Shown here one piece after another: positions 18,127 through 27,308 of a stretch of DNA of 64,000 nt. Location of the stretch: assembly GCF_004123835.1 (NCBI RefSeq), contig NZ_MZMU01000024.1:416501-480500 (forward strand). The letters are read 5' to 3'. Each line of letters starts with the position of its first letter. The stretch's first letter is position 1. The translations under genes and the position numbers were made by a program. The notes beneath the pieces were generated by a model that ran no database searches, was not told the DNA's origin, and saw only the letters and a program-made list of their open reading frames with translations. This DNA comes from Rhizobium leguminosarum (GTDB lineage Bacteria > Pseudomonadota > Alphaproteobacteria > Rhizobiales > Rhizobiaceae).

Positions 18127-18795
18127 ATGAGACCGGATATCAAGATCTGTGGCTTGAAGACGCCTGACGCTGTCGATCGCGCGCTGAAACGCGGCGCGAC
18201 CCATATCGGTTTTATCTTCTTCGAAAAGAGCCCGCGCTACATCGAGCCGGACCTGGCGGCAAAACTTGCCGAACCTGCGCGCGGCAAGGCGAAAATCGTC
18301 GCCGTCGTCGTCGATCCGACCAATGACGAACTGGACGAGATCGTGTCGTTGTTGAAGCCGGATATGCTCCAGCTTCACGGCAACGAGAGCCCCGAACATG
18401 TGCTGACCATAAAGGCGGTCTATGGTCTGCCTGTGATGAAGGTCTTTTCGGTACGCACGGCAGACGACCTGAAGCGCGTCGAGGCCTATATTGGCATCGC
18501 CGACCGTTTTCTCTTCGACGCCAAAGCGCCGAAGGGTTCGGAACTGCCTGGCGGCAATGGAATTTCCTTCGATTGGAGCCTTCTCAGCTGGCTTGACGGC
18601 AGCGTCGACTACATGCTTTCCGGCGGGCTGAACAAGGACAATGTCGCAGAAGCGCTTTTCATCACCAACGCACCGGGTATCGACGTCTCCTCGGGAGTCG
18701 AAACTACGCCTGGCGTGAAGAGCGTCGCGAAGATCGACGAATTTTTTGACGCGGTCGAAAAGGCGAATGCGCCGATGATGGCCTCAGGGAGTTGA
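18127..18795 (+). CDS. trpF: Phosphoribosylanthranilate isomerase
   Basis: TrpF isomerises N-(5-phosphoribosyl)anthranilate to CdRP in tryptophan synthesis. The 222-residue TIM-barrel protein begins MRPDIKICGLKTPDAVDRAL (KICGL with the catalytic Cys), continues with GFIFFEKSPRYI and ends with the phosphate-binding MLSGGLNKDNV and GIDVSSGVETTPGVKSVAKI motifs, where the aspartate of DVSSGVE is the general acid. Start is the ATG at 18127. It lies just before trpB, whose GTG start is three bases beyond the trpF stop. Confidence 0.96.
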   Translation: MRPDIKICGLKTPDAVDRALKRGATHIGFIFFEKSPRYIEPDLAAKLAEPARGKAKIVAVVVDPTNDELDEIVSLLKPDMLQLHGNESPEHVLTIKAVYGLPVMKVFSVRTADDLKRVEAYIGIADRFLFDAKAPKGSELPGGNGISFDWSLLSWLDGSVDYMLSGGLNKDNVAEALFITNAPGIDVSSGVETTPGVKSVAKIDEFFDAVEKANAPMMASGS

Positions 18796-18797
18796 GA

Positions 18798-20018
18798 GTG
18801 AACGAGACGCCTAAACCGAATTCCTTCCGTTCCGGCCCCGATGAAGATGGCCGTTTCGGCATTTATGGCGGTCGTTTCGTCGCCGAAACATTGATGCCGC
18901 TGATCCTTGATCTGCAGGACGAGTGGAGCAGAGCAAAGAACGATCCGGCATTCCAGGCCGAATTGAAGCATCTCGGCGCGCATTATATCGGCCGCCCCAG
19001 CCCGCTCTATTTCGCCGAGCGGCTGACGGCCGAACTCGGCGGCGCCAAGATCTATTTCAAGCGCGAAGAGCTGAACCATACCGGCTCGCACAAGATCAAC
19101 AATTGCATCGGCCAGATCCTGCTCGCCAAGCGCATGGGCAAGACCCGCATCATCGCCGAAACCGGTGCTGGTCAGCATGGCGTCGCCTCGGCAACCGTTG
19201 CCGCCCGCTTCGGCCTTCCCTGCGTCGTCTATATGGGCGCCACCGACGTCGAGCGTCAGGCGCCCAACGTTTTCCGCATGAAGCTGCTCGGTGCGGAAGT
19301 CAAACCGGTCACGGCAGGCAGCGGCACGCTGAAGGACGCCATGAACGAGGCACTTCGCGACTGGGTCACCAATGTCGAGGATACCTATTACCTGATCGGA
19401 ACGGCAGCCGGTCCGCATCCCTATCCGGAGATGGTTCGCGATTTCCAGTCGGTGATCGGTACCGAAGCGAAAGAGCAGATGCTGGCGGCCGAAGGCCGCT
19501 TGCCGGATCTCGTCATCGCTGCCGTCGGCGGCGGCTCGAACGCCATCGGCATTTTCCATCCTTTCCTGGATGATCCCTCCGTCAAGATCGTCGGCGTCGA
19601 AGCCGGCGGCAAGGGTCTGCAGGGCGATGAACATTGCGCCTCGATCACCGCCGGTTCGCCGGGCGTGCTGCACGGCAACCGCACCTATCTGCTGCAGGAT
19701 GGTGACGGTCAGATCAAGGAAGGCCATTCGATTTCGGCCGGCCTCGATTATCCCGGCATCGGCCCCGAACATTCCTGGCTGAACGATACCGGCCGCGTCG
19801 ACTATGTGCCGATCATGGATCACGAAGCGCTCGAGGCTTTCCAGACCTTGACCCGCCTCGAAGGCATCATTCCGGCGCTCGAGCCCTCGCATGCAATTGC
19901 CGAGGTGATCAAGCGCGCACCGACGATGGGCAAGGACGAGATCATCCTGATGAACCTCTCCGGCCGCGGCGACAAGGATATCTTCACCGTCGGCAAGATT
20001 CTGGGAATGGGACTGTAA
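18798..20018 (+). CDS. trpB: Tryptophan synthase beta chain
   Basis: TrpB condenses indole with serine using PLP. The 406-residue protein begins MNETPKPNSFRSGPDEDGRFGIYGGRFVAETLMP; the PLP lysine is Lys99 in ELNHTGSHKINN, and the phosphate-binding loop is AVGGGSNAIG. Start is a GTG at 18798 with AGGGAG six bases upstream; an in-frame TTG two codons earlier is less likely. It lies in trpF-trpB-trpA. Confidence 0.97.
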   Translation: MNETPKPNSFRSGPDEDGRFGIYGGRFVAETLMPLILDLQDEWSRAKNDPAFQAELKHLGAHYIGRPSPLYFAERLTAELGGAKIYFKREELNHTGSHKINNCIGQILLAKRMGKTRIIAETGAGQHGVASATVAARFGLPCVVYMGATDVERQAPNVFRMKLLGAEVKPVTAGSGTLKDAMNEALRDWVTNVEDTYYLIGTAAGPHPYPEMVRDFQSVIGTEAKEQMLAAEGRLPDLVIAAVGGGSNAIGIFHPFLDDPSVKIVGVEAGGKGLQGDEHCASITAGSPGVLHGNRTYLLQDGDGQIKEGHSISAGLDYPGIGPEHSWLNDTGRVDYVPIMDHEALEAFQTLTRLEGIIPALEPSHAIAEVIKRAPTMGKDEIILMNLSGRGDKDIFTVGKILGMGL

Positions 20019-20021
20019 GAC

Positions 20022-20861
20022 ATGACCGCACGCATGGACAAACGCTTTGCCGAGCTGAAGGCCGAGGGCCGTCCGGCGCTTGTGACCTATTTCATGGGCG
20101 GCGATCCTGATTATGACACCTCGCTCGGCATCATGAAGGCTTTGCCGGAGGCAGGCTCCGACATCATCGAGCTCGGCATGCCCTTTTCCGATCCGATGGC
20201 CGACGGCCCGGCGATCCAGCTGGCCGGTCAACGCGCCCTGAAAGGTGGCCAAACGCTGAAGAAGACGCTGCAGCTGGCGGCCGATTTCCGCAAGACCAAC
20301 GATGCGACGCCGATCGTGATGATGGGTTACTACAACCCGATCTATATTTACGGCGTCGAGAAATTCCTCGACGACGCGCTCACCGCCGGTATCGACGGCC
20401 TGATCGTTGTCGACCTGCCGCCCGAGATGGATGACGAGCTTTGCATTCCGGCGATCCGCAAAGGCATCAATTTCATCCGCCTGGCGACGCCGACGACCGA
20501 TGAGAAGCGCCTGCCGACGGTCCTGAAGAACACCTCCGGCTTCGTCTACTACGTCTCCATGAACGGCATCACCGGTTCGGCGCTGCCCGATCCGTCACTG
20601 GTTTCGGGCGCGGTCGAGCGCATCAAGCAGCATACCAACCTGCCCGTCTGCGTCGGCTTTGGCGTCAAGACGGCGGAACATGCAAAGGTCATCGGCGGTT
20701 CGGCCGACGGCGTCGTCGTCGGCACTGCAATCGTCAATCAGGTCGCGACCAGCTTGACGCATGACGGAAAGGCAACGGCGGACACCGTTCAGGCGGTAGC
20801 CACGCTGGTGCGCGGCCTTTCCACGGGAACACGTTCGGCGCGCCTTGTTGCTGCCGAATAG
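20022..20861 (+). CDS. trpA: Tryptophan synthase alpha chain
   Basis: TrpA cleaves indole-3-glycerol phosphate to indole, which channels to TrpB. The 279-residue TIM-barrel protein has the catalytic glutamate and aspartate in DIIELGMPFSDPMADGPAIQLA and GLIVVDLPPEMDDEL, plus YYVSMNGITGS and the phosphate loop VCVGFGVKTAEHAK. It follows trpB by three bases. An intergenic repeat separates it from accD. Confidence 0.97.
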   Translation: MTARMDKRFAELKAEGRPALVTYFMGGDPDYDTSLGIMKALPEAGSDIIELGMPFSDPMADGPAIQLAGQRALKGGQTLKKTLQLAADFRKTNDATPIVMMGYYNPIYIYGVEKFLDDALTAGIDGLIVVDLPPEMDDELCIPAIRKGINFIRLATPTTDEKRLPTVLKNTSGFVYYVSMNGITGSALPDPSLVSGAVERIKQHTNLPVCVGFGVKTAEHAKVIGGSADGVVVGTAIVNQVATSLTHDGKATADTVQAVATLVRGLSTGTRSARLVAAE

Positions 20862-20879
20862 TTTGCCCACATTGGCAAT

Positions 20880-20983
20880 AAAGCATGTCGCGCAAAAGTG
20901 TGCAGCGGTTTTGCGGCAACGACATGCGGGAAACTAGGACCTAAAGCGTGGCAGCGAATCTGAAAGATCGCGACGCGCTTTAG
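20880..20983. repeat. Rhizobial palindromic intergenic repeat, two units
   Basis: Unit one: arms GCATGTCG (20883-20890) and CGACATGC (20920-20927) enclosing CGCAAAA...TTTTGCG with AGTGTGCAGCGG between. Unit two: CTAAAGCG (20941-20948) with CGCTTTAG (20976-20983). The inner core is almost identical to the repeat at 43061-43085. It lies between trpA and accD and could weaken read-through. Confidence 0.78.
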
Positions 20984-21002
20984 ACTATCAGGAGTATTCG
21001 AG

Positions 21003-21908
21003 TTGAACTGGATCACCAACTACGTTCGCCCGCGGATCAATTCCATGCTGGGCCGTCGCGAAGTGCCGGAGAACCTCTGGATCAAGTGTCCGGAAACGGG
21101 CGAGATGGTCTTCCACAAGGACCTGGAGGGCAACAAATGGGTCATTCCGGCGTCTGGTTATCACATGAAGATGCCGGCCAAGGCCCGCCTAGCCGATCTT
21201 TTCGACAGTGGCGAGTTCGAATCGCTGCCGCAGCCGAAGGTCGCGCAGGATCCGCTGAAGTTTCGCGATTCGAAGAAATATAGCGATCGCCTGCGCGACA
21301 GCCGCCTGAAGACCGAACAGGAGGATACGATCCTTGCCGGTGTCGGAAAGGTGCAGGGACTGAAACTCGTGGCCGTCGTGCACGAATTCAACTTTATCGG
21401 AGGTTCGCTCGGCATGGCCGCCGGCGAGGCGATCGTCAAGGCTTTCGAGCGCGCGACGGCTGAAAAGTGCCCGCTGGTGATGTTCCCCGCTTCCGGCGGG
21501 GCGCGCATGCAGGAAGGCATCCTGTCGCTGATGCAATTGCCGCGCACGACGGTTGCCGTCGACATGCTGAAGGAATCCGGCCAGCCCTATATCGTCGTGC
21601 TGACCAACCCGACGACCGGTGGCGTCACGGCCTCCTATGCCATGCTTGGCGATATTCATCTGGCCGAGCCCGGTGCCGAAATCGGCTTTGCCGGCAAGCG
21701 CGTGATCGAGCAGACGCTGCGTGAAAAACTGCCCGAAGGCTTCCAGACCTCCGAATATCTGCTGGAGCATGGTATGGTCGATATGGTCGTCAAGCGGCAC
21801 GATATTCCGGAAACGCTGGCGCGCCTCTTGAAGATCCTGACGAAGAAGCCGGTTTCTGCGGCAAACGACATGAACAGCGGCGCGATTGCCCTGGCGGCGA
21901 GCGCCTGA
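21003..21908 (+). CDS. accD: Acetyl-CoA carboxylase carboxyltransferase subunit beta, zinc ribbon degenerate
   Basis: AccD with AccA moves the carboxyl from biotin to acetyl-CoA, committing carbon to fatty acids. The 301-residue protein has the carboxyltransferase core (KFRDSKKYSDRLRDSR, FNFIGGSLGMAAGEAIVKAFERA, FPASGGARMQEGILSLMQ, NPTTGGVTASYAMLGD, GFAGKRVIEQTLREKLPEGFQ). Start is a TTG at 21003 with AGGAG upstream. Of the four zinc-ribbon cysteines of E. coli AccD, only the first is kept (Cys29); the other positions are Thr32, Ile48 and Ser51 with spacing preserved. It precedes folC, as in many proteobacteria. Confidence 0.96.
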   Translation: MNWITNYVRPRINSMLGRREVPENLWIKCPETGEMVFHKDLEGNKWVIPASGYHMKMPAKARLADLFDSGEFESLPQPKVAQDPLKFRDSKKYSDRLRDSRLKTEQEDTILAGVGKVQGLKLVAVVHEFNFIGGSLGMAAGEAIVKAFERATAEKCPLVMFPASGGARMQEGILSLMQLPRTTVAVDMLKESGQPYIVVLTNPTTGGVTASYAMLGDIHLAEPGAEIGFAGKRVIEQTLREKLPEGFQTSEYLLEHGMVDMVVKRHDIPETLARLLKILTKKPVSAANDMNSGAIALAASA

Positions 21909-21935
21909 TAACCGATAAGCAGGCGGGGTGCCGAA

Positions 21936-23288
21936 TTGATACCCAGAGGCCAAACCGCAGTGAGTGAGGCAGCACAGGAGATCGACAAGCTCATGGGATT
22001 GCATCCCAAGGGTTTTGATCTGTCTCTCGATCGCATCACCCGTCTTCTCGATGTGCTCGGCAATCCGCACAGGAAACTGCCGCCGGTGATCCATGTCGCC
22101 GGCACCAATGGCAAGGGATCTGTCACCGCCTTCTGCCGCGCCCTGCTCGAAGCAGGCGGCTACAGCGCTCATGTCCACACCTCGCCGCATCTGGTCAATT
22201 GGCACGAGCGTTATCGCATTGGCGTCAAGGGCGGACGCGGACAGCTTGTCGACGACGCCGTTTTTGCCGAGGCCGTGCGTCGCGTGGCCGATGCCAATGC
22301 AGGACAGCACATCACCGTCTTCGAAATCCTGACGGCAGTCACCTTCATCCTGTTTTCCGAACATCCGGCCGATGCCGCGATCATCGAAGTCGGTCTCGGC
22401 GGCCGGTTCGACGCCACCAATGTCATTTCCGACCCGGCAGTCTCGGTGATCATGCCGATCTCGCTGGATCACCAGCCCTATCTCGGCGACAGGGTCGAGC
22501 TGATCGCGGCCGAAAAGGCGGGCATCATGAAGCCGGGATTTCCCGTTGTCATCGGCCATCAGGAATATGACGCAGCACTCGACGTGCTGATGTCGACGGC
22601 CGAACGGCTGCATTGCCCGAGCGCCGTCTTCGGGCAGGATTTCATGGCGCATGAGGAATATGGCCGGCTCGTCTACCAGGATGAATTCGGTCTTGCCGAC
22701 CTGCCGCTGCCGCGCCTTCCCGGCCGGCATCAATATGCCAATGCCGCCGCCGCCATTCGTGCCGTCAAGGCGGCGGGTTTCACGGTCACCGAGACGATGA
22801 TGGAAAAGGCGATGAGTTCGGTCGAATGGCCGGGCCGGCTGCAGCGTCTGAGCGAGGGCCGGCTGCTGTCGCATGCGCCCGCCGGTGCCGAGATCTGGAT
22901 CGATGGCGGGCATAACCCCGGTGCAGGTGAAGTGATCGCCGAAGCCATGGCCAATTTCGAGGAGCGCCAGTCTCGGCCGCTTTTCCTGATTACCGGCATG
23001 ATCAACACCAAGGATCCGGTCGGCTATTTCAAGGCCTTTACCGGCCTGGTCGAGAAGGTTTTCTGCGTACCGATCCGCGGCAGCGAAGCGATGATCGACC
23101 CGGTGATATTGTCGAATGCGGCTTATGATGCCGGTTTGGTTGCCGAACCGATGTTGACGGTCGGCGATGCGCTGGAAGCGATAAAAGCCGTTCTCGACCC
23201 GGAGGCATTGCCGCCGCGCATCCTGGTCGGCGGCTCTCTCTATCTTGTCGGCGACGTGCTTTCCGACAACGGCACGCCCCCGAAATGA
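21936..23288 (+). CDS. folC: Bifunctional folylpolyglutamate synthase/dihydrofolate synthase
   Basis: FolC adds glutamate to dihydropteroate and then to folates. The 450-residue protein has FDLSLDRITRLLDVLGNPHRKLPPVIHVAGTNGKGSVTAF, with the P-loop GTNGKGS, then TSPHLVNWHERYRI, the carbamylated-lysine region, IEVGLGGRFDATNV, and the C-terminal Mur-ligase domain (WIDGGHNPGAGEV). The start could be the TTG at 21936 or the GTG at 21960 (after CAGAGG). It ends at a strong terminator facing trxA. Confidence 0.95.
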   Translation: MIPRGQTAVSEAAQEIDKLMGLHPKGFDLSLDRITRLLDVLGNPHRKLPPVIHVAGTNGKGSVTAFCRALLEAGGYSAHVHTSPHLVNWHERYRIGVKGGRGQLVDDAVFAEAVRRVADANAGQHITVFEILTAVTFILFSEHPADAAIIEVGLGGRFDATNVISDPAVSVIMPISLDHQPYLGDRVELIAAEKAGIMKPGFPVVIGHQEYDAALDVLMSTAERLHCPSAVFGQDFMAHEEYGRLVYQDEFGLADLPLPRLPGRHQYANAAAAIRAVKAAGFTVTETMMEKAMSSVEWPGRLQRLSEGRLLSHAPAGAEIWIDGGHNPGAGEVIAEAMANFEERQSRPLFLITGMINTKDPVGYFKAFTGLVEKVFCVPIRGSEAMIDPVILSNAAYDAGLVAEPMLTVGDALEAIKAVLDPEALPPRILVGGSLYLVGDVLSDNGTPPK

Positions 23289-23301
23289 AGGCTGCAAAAT
23301 G

Positions 23302-23330
23302 AAAAAAGCCCGGTCGAACCGGGCTTTTTC
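23302..23330. terminator. Bidirectional intrinsic terminator between folC and trxA
   Basis: AAAAAAGCCCGG (23302-23313), short TCGAA loop, CCGGGCTTTTT (23319-23329). A- and T-rich flanks on both sides let it serve both convergent genes. Confidence 0.9.
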
Positions 23331-23360
23331 GTCAATGTGATATAAATTGGTCGATATCAA

Positions 23361-23681
23361 TCAGGCAGCGCTGGAAATCCAGTTCGAAAGAGCCGTCTTC
23401 GGCTTTGCACCGACAGAGATATCGGCAACTTCGCCGCCCTTGAAGATTGCAAGGGTCGGAATGGAGCGCACACCGAACTGTGCAGCGAGTTCCGGGTTCT
23501 CATCGATATTCAGCTTGGCGACCTTGACCTTACCTTCCATCTCGACGGCGATTTCTTCGAGGCTCGGAGCAATCATCTTGCACGGGCCGCACCATTCAGC
23601 CCAGAAATCGACGACGACGGGTTCTGCGGATTCCAGAACTTCCGACTGGAAGTTATTGATATCGACTTTCACGGTAGCCAT
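23361..23681 (-). CDS. trxA: Thioredoxin 1
   Basis: A cytoplasmic dithiol-disulfide oxidoreductase. The 106-residue protein has the active site WAEWCGPCKM (Cys31, Cys34), the cis-proline region VRSIPTLAIFKGGE and no signal peptide. The ATG at 23681 (MATVKVDINNFQSEV) has GGAG upstream; a longer in-frame start would add 12 residues. It follows addA by 75 bases and may be co-transcribed with it. Confidence 0.96.
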   Translation of the reverse strand: MATVKVDINNFQSEVLESAEPVVVDFWAEWCGPCKMIAPSLEEIAVEMEGKVKVAKLNIDENPELAAQFGVRSIPTLAIFKGGEVADISVGAKPKTALSNWISSAA

Positions 23682-23756
23682 GGGCTGCTCCTTTAACGGA
23701 ATTGGGTGTTGAACCACATGTGATGGTGCGGTGCCGAATTTTCAATGTCCGGTATT

Positions 23757-26700
23757 TCACTTTGTCTTGACCGCTGCAAGCGCCAAACCGAGCGCCTTTT
23801 CGCTTAGCGTGAAGAGCGAGGCGTTCTCGGTATAGACAAGCATGCAATCGATACGCCTATCAGGATGGAGCGGCGCCAGGATCTCGCGATAGATCGCCAG
23901 CTGCGCCCGGTGCGCGAAGGGGATAGCCTCCTCTGTGGCCGGCGGCACCCGATTGGTCTTGTAGTCGAGAATGACGACGCGATCGGCAAGGACGGCAAGC
24001 CGGTCGATGCGGCCGGAGACGGCATAGCGCCGATCTTCGAGCGTCAATGTTCCCATGATCGAGACCTCTGGCTGGGCCTGCGCACCGAGGACAGCCTGCA
24101 GACCTTCCTCGTCCAATAGTTTCAGAACCGAATCGACAAGCTTGCGCCGTTCGGCTTCCGGCCAGAATCGAGCTGCCCGTTCGGCATAGCGGCTTGCCGC
24201 ATCAGGCCGTTCGCCAAGTGGAATTTCGGGAAGCGCCTGCAGCATGCGATGGATCAGTCTGCCTTTCTCCAGTGAGCGATCGCTGCGTTCCTTCTCGCCG
24301 AACAGCGGCGAGACCACCAGCAGGCCGCCTTCGTCTTCATTGATAATCGTCCCGGCGCCGGAAGGGCTGAGCGGCCGGGGCAGCTCAGCCTGCGGCGGCA
24401 ATGGCCGCAACAGGCCGTCCGGCAAGGTCTCCTCGCTGCCGCGCTCTTCGCTGCGATCGATACGCTCGAAGCTTCGTTCCACCCGCGGCACCCGCCATTT
24501 GATGCCCGGCCATTCGCCGTCGGGACCGGAGAATGTGGTCGCCTCCACATGCGGATGGTCGTCGCTGAGTGCCGCCGAAATCATCATATGCCAAGTGTCG
24601 TTGTTCACACGCACGCCCCGATAGCCGCAGACGACCAGCCGGTCGGCGGCACGCGTCATGGCTACGTAGAGCAGCCGGCGATACTCTTCCTCCGCCAGCA
24701 TCTGGATGCGTGCCGCATCGTCCTGCGTCAGCGAATTGGAAAGGTCGGAGACAGGAACCCAAACGGGCATCGGCGGCTCGTCGGGGTCGGTCTCGATCAG
24801 GCGAAGCTTCGGCAGATGGGTATGGGTGAAGGCCTTCGAACCGCCGTCGACGAGAAAAACGATCGGCGCTTCAAGACCCTTGGAGGCATGCACCGTCATG
24901 ATCCGCACCTCGTTGCGCCCCTTGTCCTGCTCGCGCTTCATCACGGGGGCTTCGAGCTCCAGCGTCGAGATGAAGGATTGCAGCCCGGGAAGGCCGGAGC
25001 TCTCGTGGTCGAGCGTGAAGGTCAGGAATTCGTCGAGGATATCGCTGACCTCGGTGCCGAGACGGGCAAGGAATTGCCGCCGCCCGCCATAGCTACCCAG
25101 AACGCGCGCATAGAAATCGTGAACCGACAGGTTCCTGGACTGCCGGAGAAACAGCTCCAGCCTCTCGACGGCAGCGCGGAAACGCTCGGTGCCGTCGGTG
25201 GCGAAGCTTTTGAGATGGCTCCAGACGCTTTCATTGTCGCCGCGCGATGCGGCGATCGCAAAGATGTCGTCCTCCGAGAGATCGAAAAGCGGGCTCTTGA
25301 GCACGGCGGCGAGCGAAAGGTCGTCTTCCGGCAAAAGCAGGAAACGACCTAGCGCCAGCAGATCCTGTACGGCGATATGGCTGGTCAGCACCAGTCTGTC
25401 CGCGCCGGCGACGGGAATATCGCCGCGGCGCTTCAACGCCCGCGTCAACGCATTGACGAAGGCGTCGCGCTTGCGCACCAGCACCAGGATGTCGCCGGCC
25501 TCGATCAGGCGCTCCTTGCCTTTGTCGACGATCGTTTCGCGGCCGACGAGCGTGCCGATCGAATGGGCGATCCGCCGCGCGAGAATCGCGGCCGGCGCGC
25601 TTTCCGGCGTCGTGTCGAAGGGCGCCGTCCAGTCCTCCTCCTTCACCACCGCTTCCGGCGCAACCATCTCCCAGAGGTCGACGGCGCCGGGATGTCCGAT
25701 GCGGCTGGAACGATGCACGACCGGTTCGCCGAGCGCGCTGAGGCCGCGCGCATTGTCGGGTGCCTTGAAAATGTGGTCGACGGCCTCGAGCACATCGGCG
25801 GTCGAGCGGAACGACAGCGGCAGCCGCACTGAGGAAAAACTCTGCCCGCTATCGGAAACGCGCCGCCGCGTCCGATCGCTCTCCTCGGAAAAACGCTCGG
25901 GCCTTGCCCCCTGGAAGGAATAGATCGACTGCTTTTCGTCGCCGACGGCAAACAGCGTGCGCACGATCGGCCGGGCGCTTTCGCCGGAGAAGAAATCTTC
26001 GGCGAGCGACTGGATGACGCTCCACTGGATCGGGCTGGTATCCTGCGCCTCGTCGACGAGGATATGATCGATGCCGCGATCGAGCTTGTAGTGGATCCAG
26101 GGGCCGACGCCACTTTTCGTCAGCAGGTCGGCGGTGCGGGTGATCAGGTCCTCGAAATCGAGCTGGCTACGCTGCTTCTTCAACTCCTCATAGTCGTGAT
26201 TCAGCCGATCGGCGAGCACGAGCGCTGCATGTGTGGCGCCGTACATCCGCATCAGTTTCAGTCGGTCGCGGCTTGCTGCGACATGCGCGCGGGCAATGGC
26301 GATGGCCTCCGCCAGCTGCGGTGCCTCGGCAAGCATGGCCTTGACGAAGAATTGCGAGTCCGCCTTGGGCTCGCCCTTCACGGTCAGAAAGATTTTCTCG
26401 AGAAATTGCGCGCGCCTTGCGTCATCGGGCTCCCGCCCGGCGAGCCTGAGGCCGTAGGCAACCTCCTGCGCCTTCGCACCGCCCTTCTGGTCGGCAAGCG
26501 AAAGATAAAGCTCCAGCATGCCGCCCGAAAGCTCCGGCAAAGGCCAATATTGCGCCGCGATCCGGCTCTCCGTGTCGTCGGCGGCAAGGCCGAGCCTGTC
26601 GCGCAGGACCTTCTCCACACCGCCCTGCTGTTCGGCCGTCGCCGTGAAACGGCGAATGGCGTTGCGGTTGGCGACGATATCGCCGAGCAGATTCTCCAGT

Positions 26701-27308
26701 CCGGATTCGTCACCGAGATTGAGCACGTAGGCGAATGCCTCGGCAAGGGCGCTGTCTTCGTCAGGCGCCGTTGCCGTCAGCAGCGCCCGGCGCGCATCGG
26801 AAAGCAGCGCCACCGCTGCGCGATCGTCGAGAACCGAGAAATGCCCGGCAACGTTGGCCTCCAACGGGAACTGATGCAGCAGCGCCTCGCAAAAGGCATG
26901 GATCGTCTGGATCTTCAGTCCGCCGGGTGTTTCCAGCGCCTTGGCAAACAGCCGGCGGGCCTCGGCAAGCTTCAGTCCGTCGGGAGCCGTACCCTCGATC
27001 TGTGTGATGCGACGGCCGAGGTCTTCATCGTCAAGCACCACCCATTCCGCCAGCCGTTCGAAGACCCGGTTCGACATTTCCGACGCCGCAGCCTTGGTGT
27101 AGGTGAGGCATAAAATGGCGGAAGGCCGCGCCCCGGCAAGCAGCAGCCGGATGACGCGCTGTGTCAATACATGCGTCTTGCCGGAACCGGCATTGGCCGA
27201 GACCCATGCCGAACGCAGCGGATCGGAGGCAATCGCCTGCTGGATCGTCGTCCAGCCGATCCAGGCGCCGGGATCGTCGTCGTTGGGAAGGGCGGTCACA
27301 TCACTCAT
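23757..27308 (-). CDS. addA: Double-strand break repair helicase/nuclease AddA
   Basis: AddA is the UvrD-like 3'-5' helicase-nuclease subunit of AddAB, the alphaproteobacterial counterpart of RecBCD. The 1183-residue protein shows Walker A SANAGSGKTH (37-46), helicase motif II as DEAQDTSPIQW, motif VI-like RRLLYVAMTRAADRLVVCG, and a C-terminal PD-(D/E)XK nuclease site (VILDYKTNR). Start is the ATG at 27308, eight bases inside the addB end. It is the downstream gene of addB-addA. Confidence 0.95.
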   Translation of the reverse strand: MSDVTALPNDDDPGAWIGWTTIQQAIASDPLRSAWVSANAGSGKTHVLTQRVIRLLLAGARPSAILCLTYTKAAASEMSNRVFERLAEWVVLDDEDLGRRITQIEGTAPDGLKLAEARRLFAKALETPGGLKIQTIHAFCEALLHQFPLEANVAGHFSVLDDRAAVALLSDARRALLTATAPDEDSALAEAFAYVLNLGDESGLENLLGDIVANRNAIRRFTATAEQQGGVEKVLRDRLGLAADDTESRIAAQYWPLPELSGGMLELYLSLADQKGGAKAQEVAYGLRLAGREPDDARRAQFLEKIFLTVKGEPKADSQFFVKAMLAEAPQLAEAIAIARAHVAASRDRLKLMRMYGATHAALVLADRLNHDYEELKKQRSQLDFEDLITRTADLLTKSGVGPWIHYKLDRGIDHILVDEAQDTSPIQWSVIQSLAEDFFSGESARPIVRTLFAVGDEKQSIYSFQGARPERFSEESDRTRRRVSDSGQSFSSVRLPLSFRSTADVLEAVDHIFKAPDNARGLSALGEPVVHRSSRIGHPGAVDLWEMVAPEAVVKEEDWTAPFDTTPESAPAAILARRIAHSIGTLVGRETIVDKGKERLIEAGDILVLVRKRDAFVNALTRALKRRGDIPVAGADRLVLTSHIAVQDLLALGRFLLLPEDDLSLAAVLKSPLFDLSEDDIFAIAASRGDNESVWSHLKSFATDGTERFRAAVERLELFLRQSRNLSVHDFYARVLGSYGGRRQFLARLGTEVSDILDEFLTFTLDHESSGLPGLQSFISTLELEAPVMKREQDKGRNEVRIMTVHASKGLEAPIVFLVDGGSKAFTHTHLPKLRLIETDPDEPPMPVWVPVSDLSNSLTQDDAARIQMLAEEEYRRLLYVAMTRAADRLVVCGYRGVRVNNDTWHMMISAALSDDHPHVEATTFSGPDGEWPGIKWRVPRVERSFERIDRSEERGSEETLPDGLLRPLPPQAELPRPLSPSGAGTIINEDEGGLLVVSPLFGEKERSDRSLEKGRLIHRMLQALPEIPLGERPDAASRYAERAARFWPEAERRKLVDSVLKLLDEEGLQAVLGAQAQPEVSIMGTLTLEDRRYAVSGRIDRLAVLADRVVILDYKTNRVPPATEEAIPFAHRAQLAIYREILAPLHPDRRIDCMLVYTENASLFTLSEKALGLALAAVKTK

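Noticed and set aside
18609..20252. 547-codon open frame on the minus strand opposite trpF-trpB-trpA
   Set aside because: Trp genes on the other strand are certain; the frame is a by-product of high GC third positions and has no family features.
20880..20983. Repeat units considered as a CRISPR fragment or intrinsic terminator
   Set aside because: Palindromes are not evenly spaced direct repeats and no T-run follows; they match dispersed rhizobial elements.
21189..23360. 723-codon open frame on the minus strand opposite accD and folC
   Set aside because: Composition is His/Arg/Asp-rich shadow sequence; accD and folC motifs are unmistakable on the plus strand.
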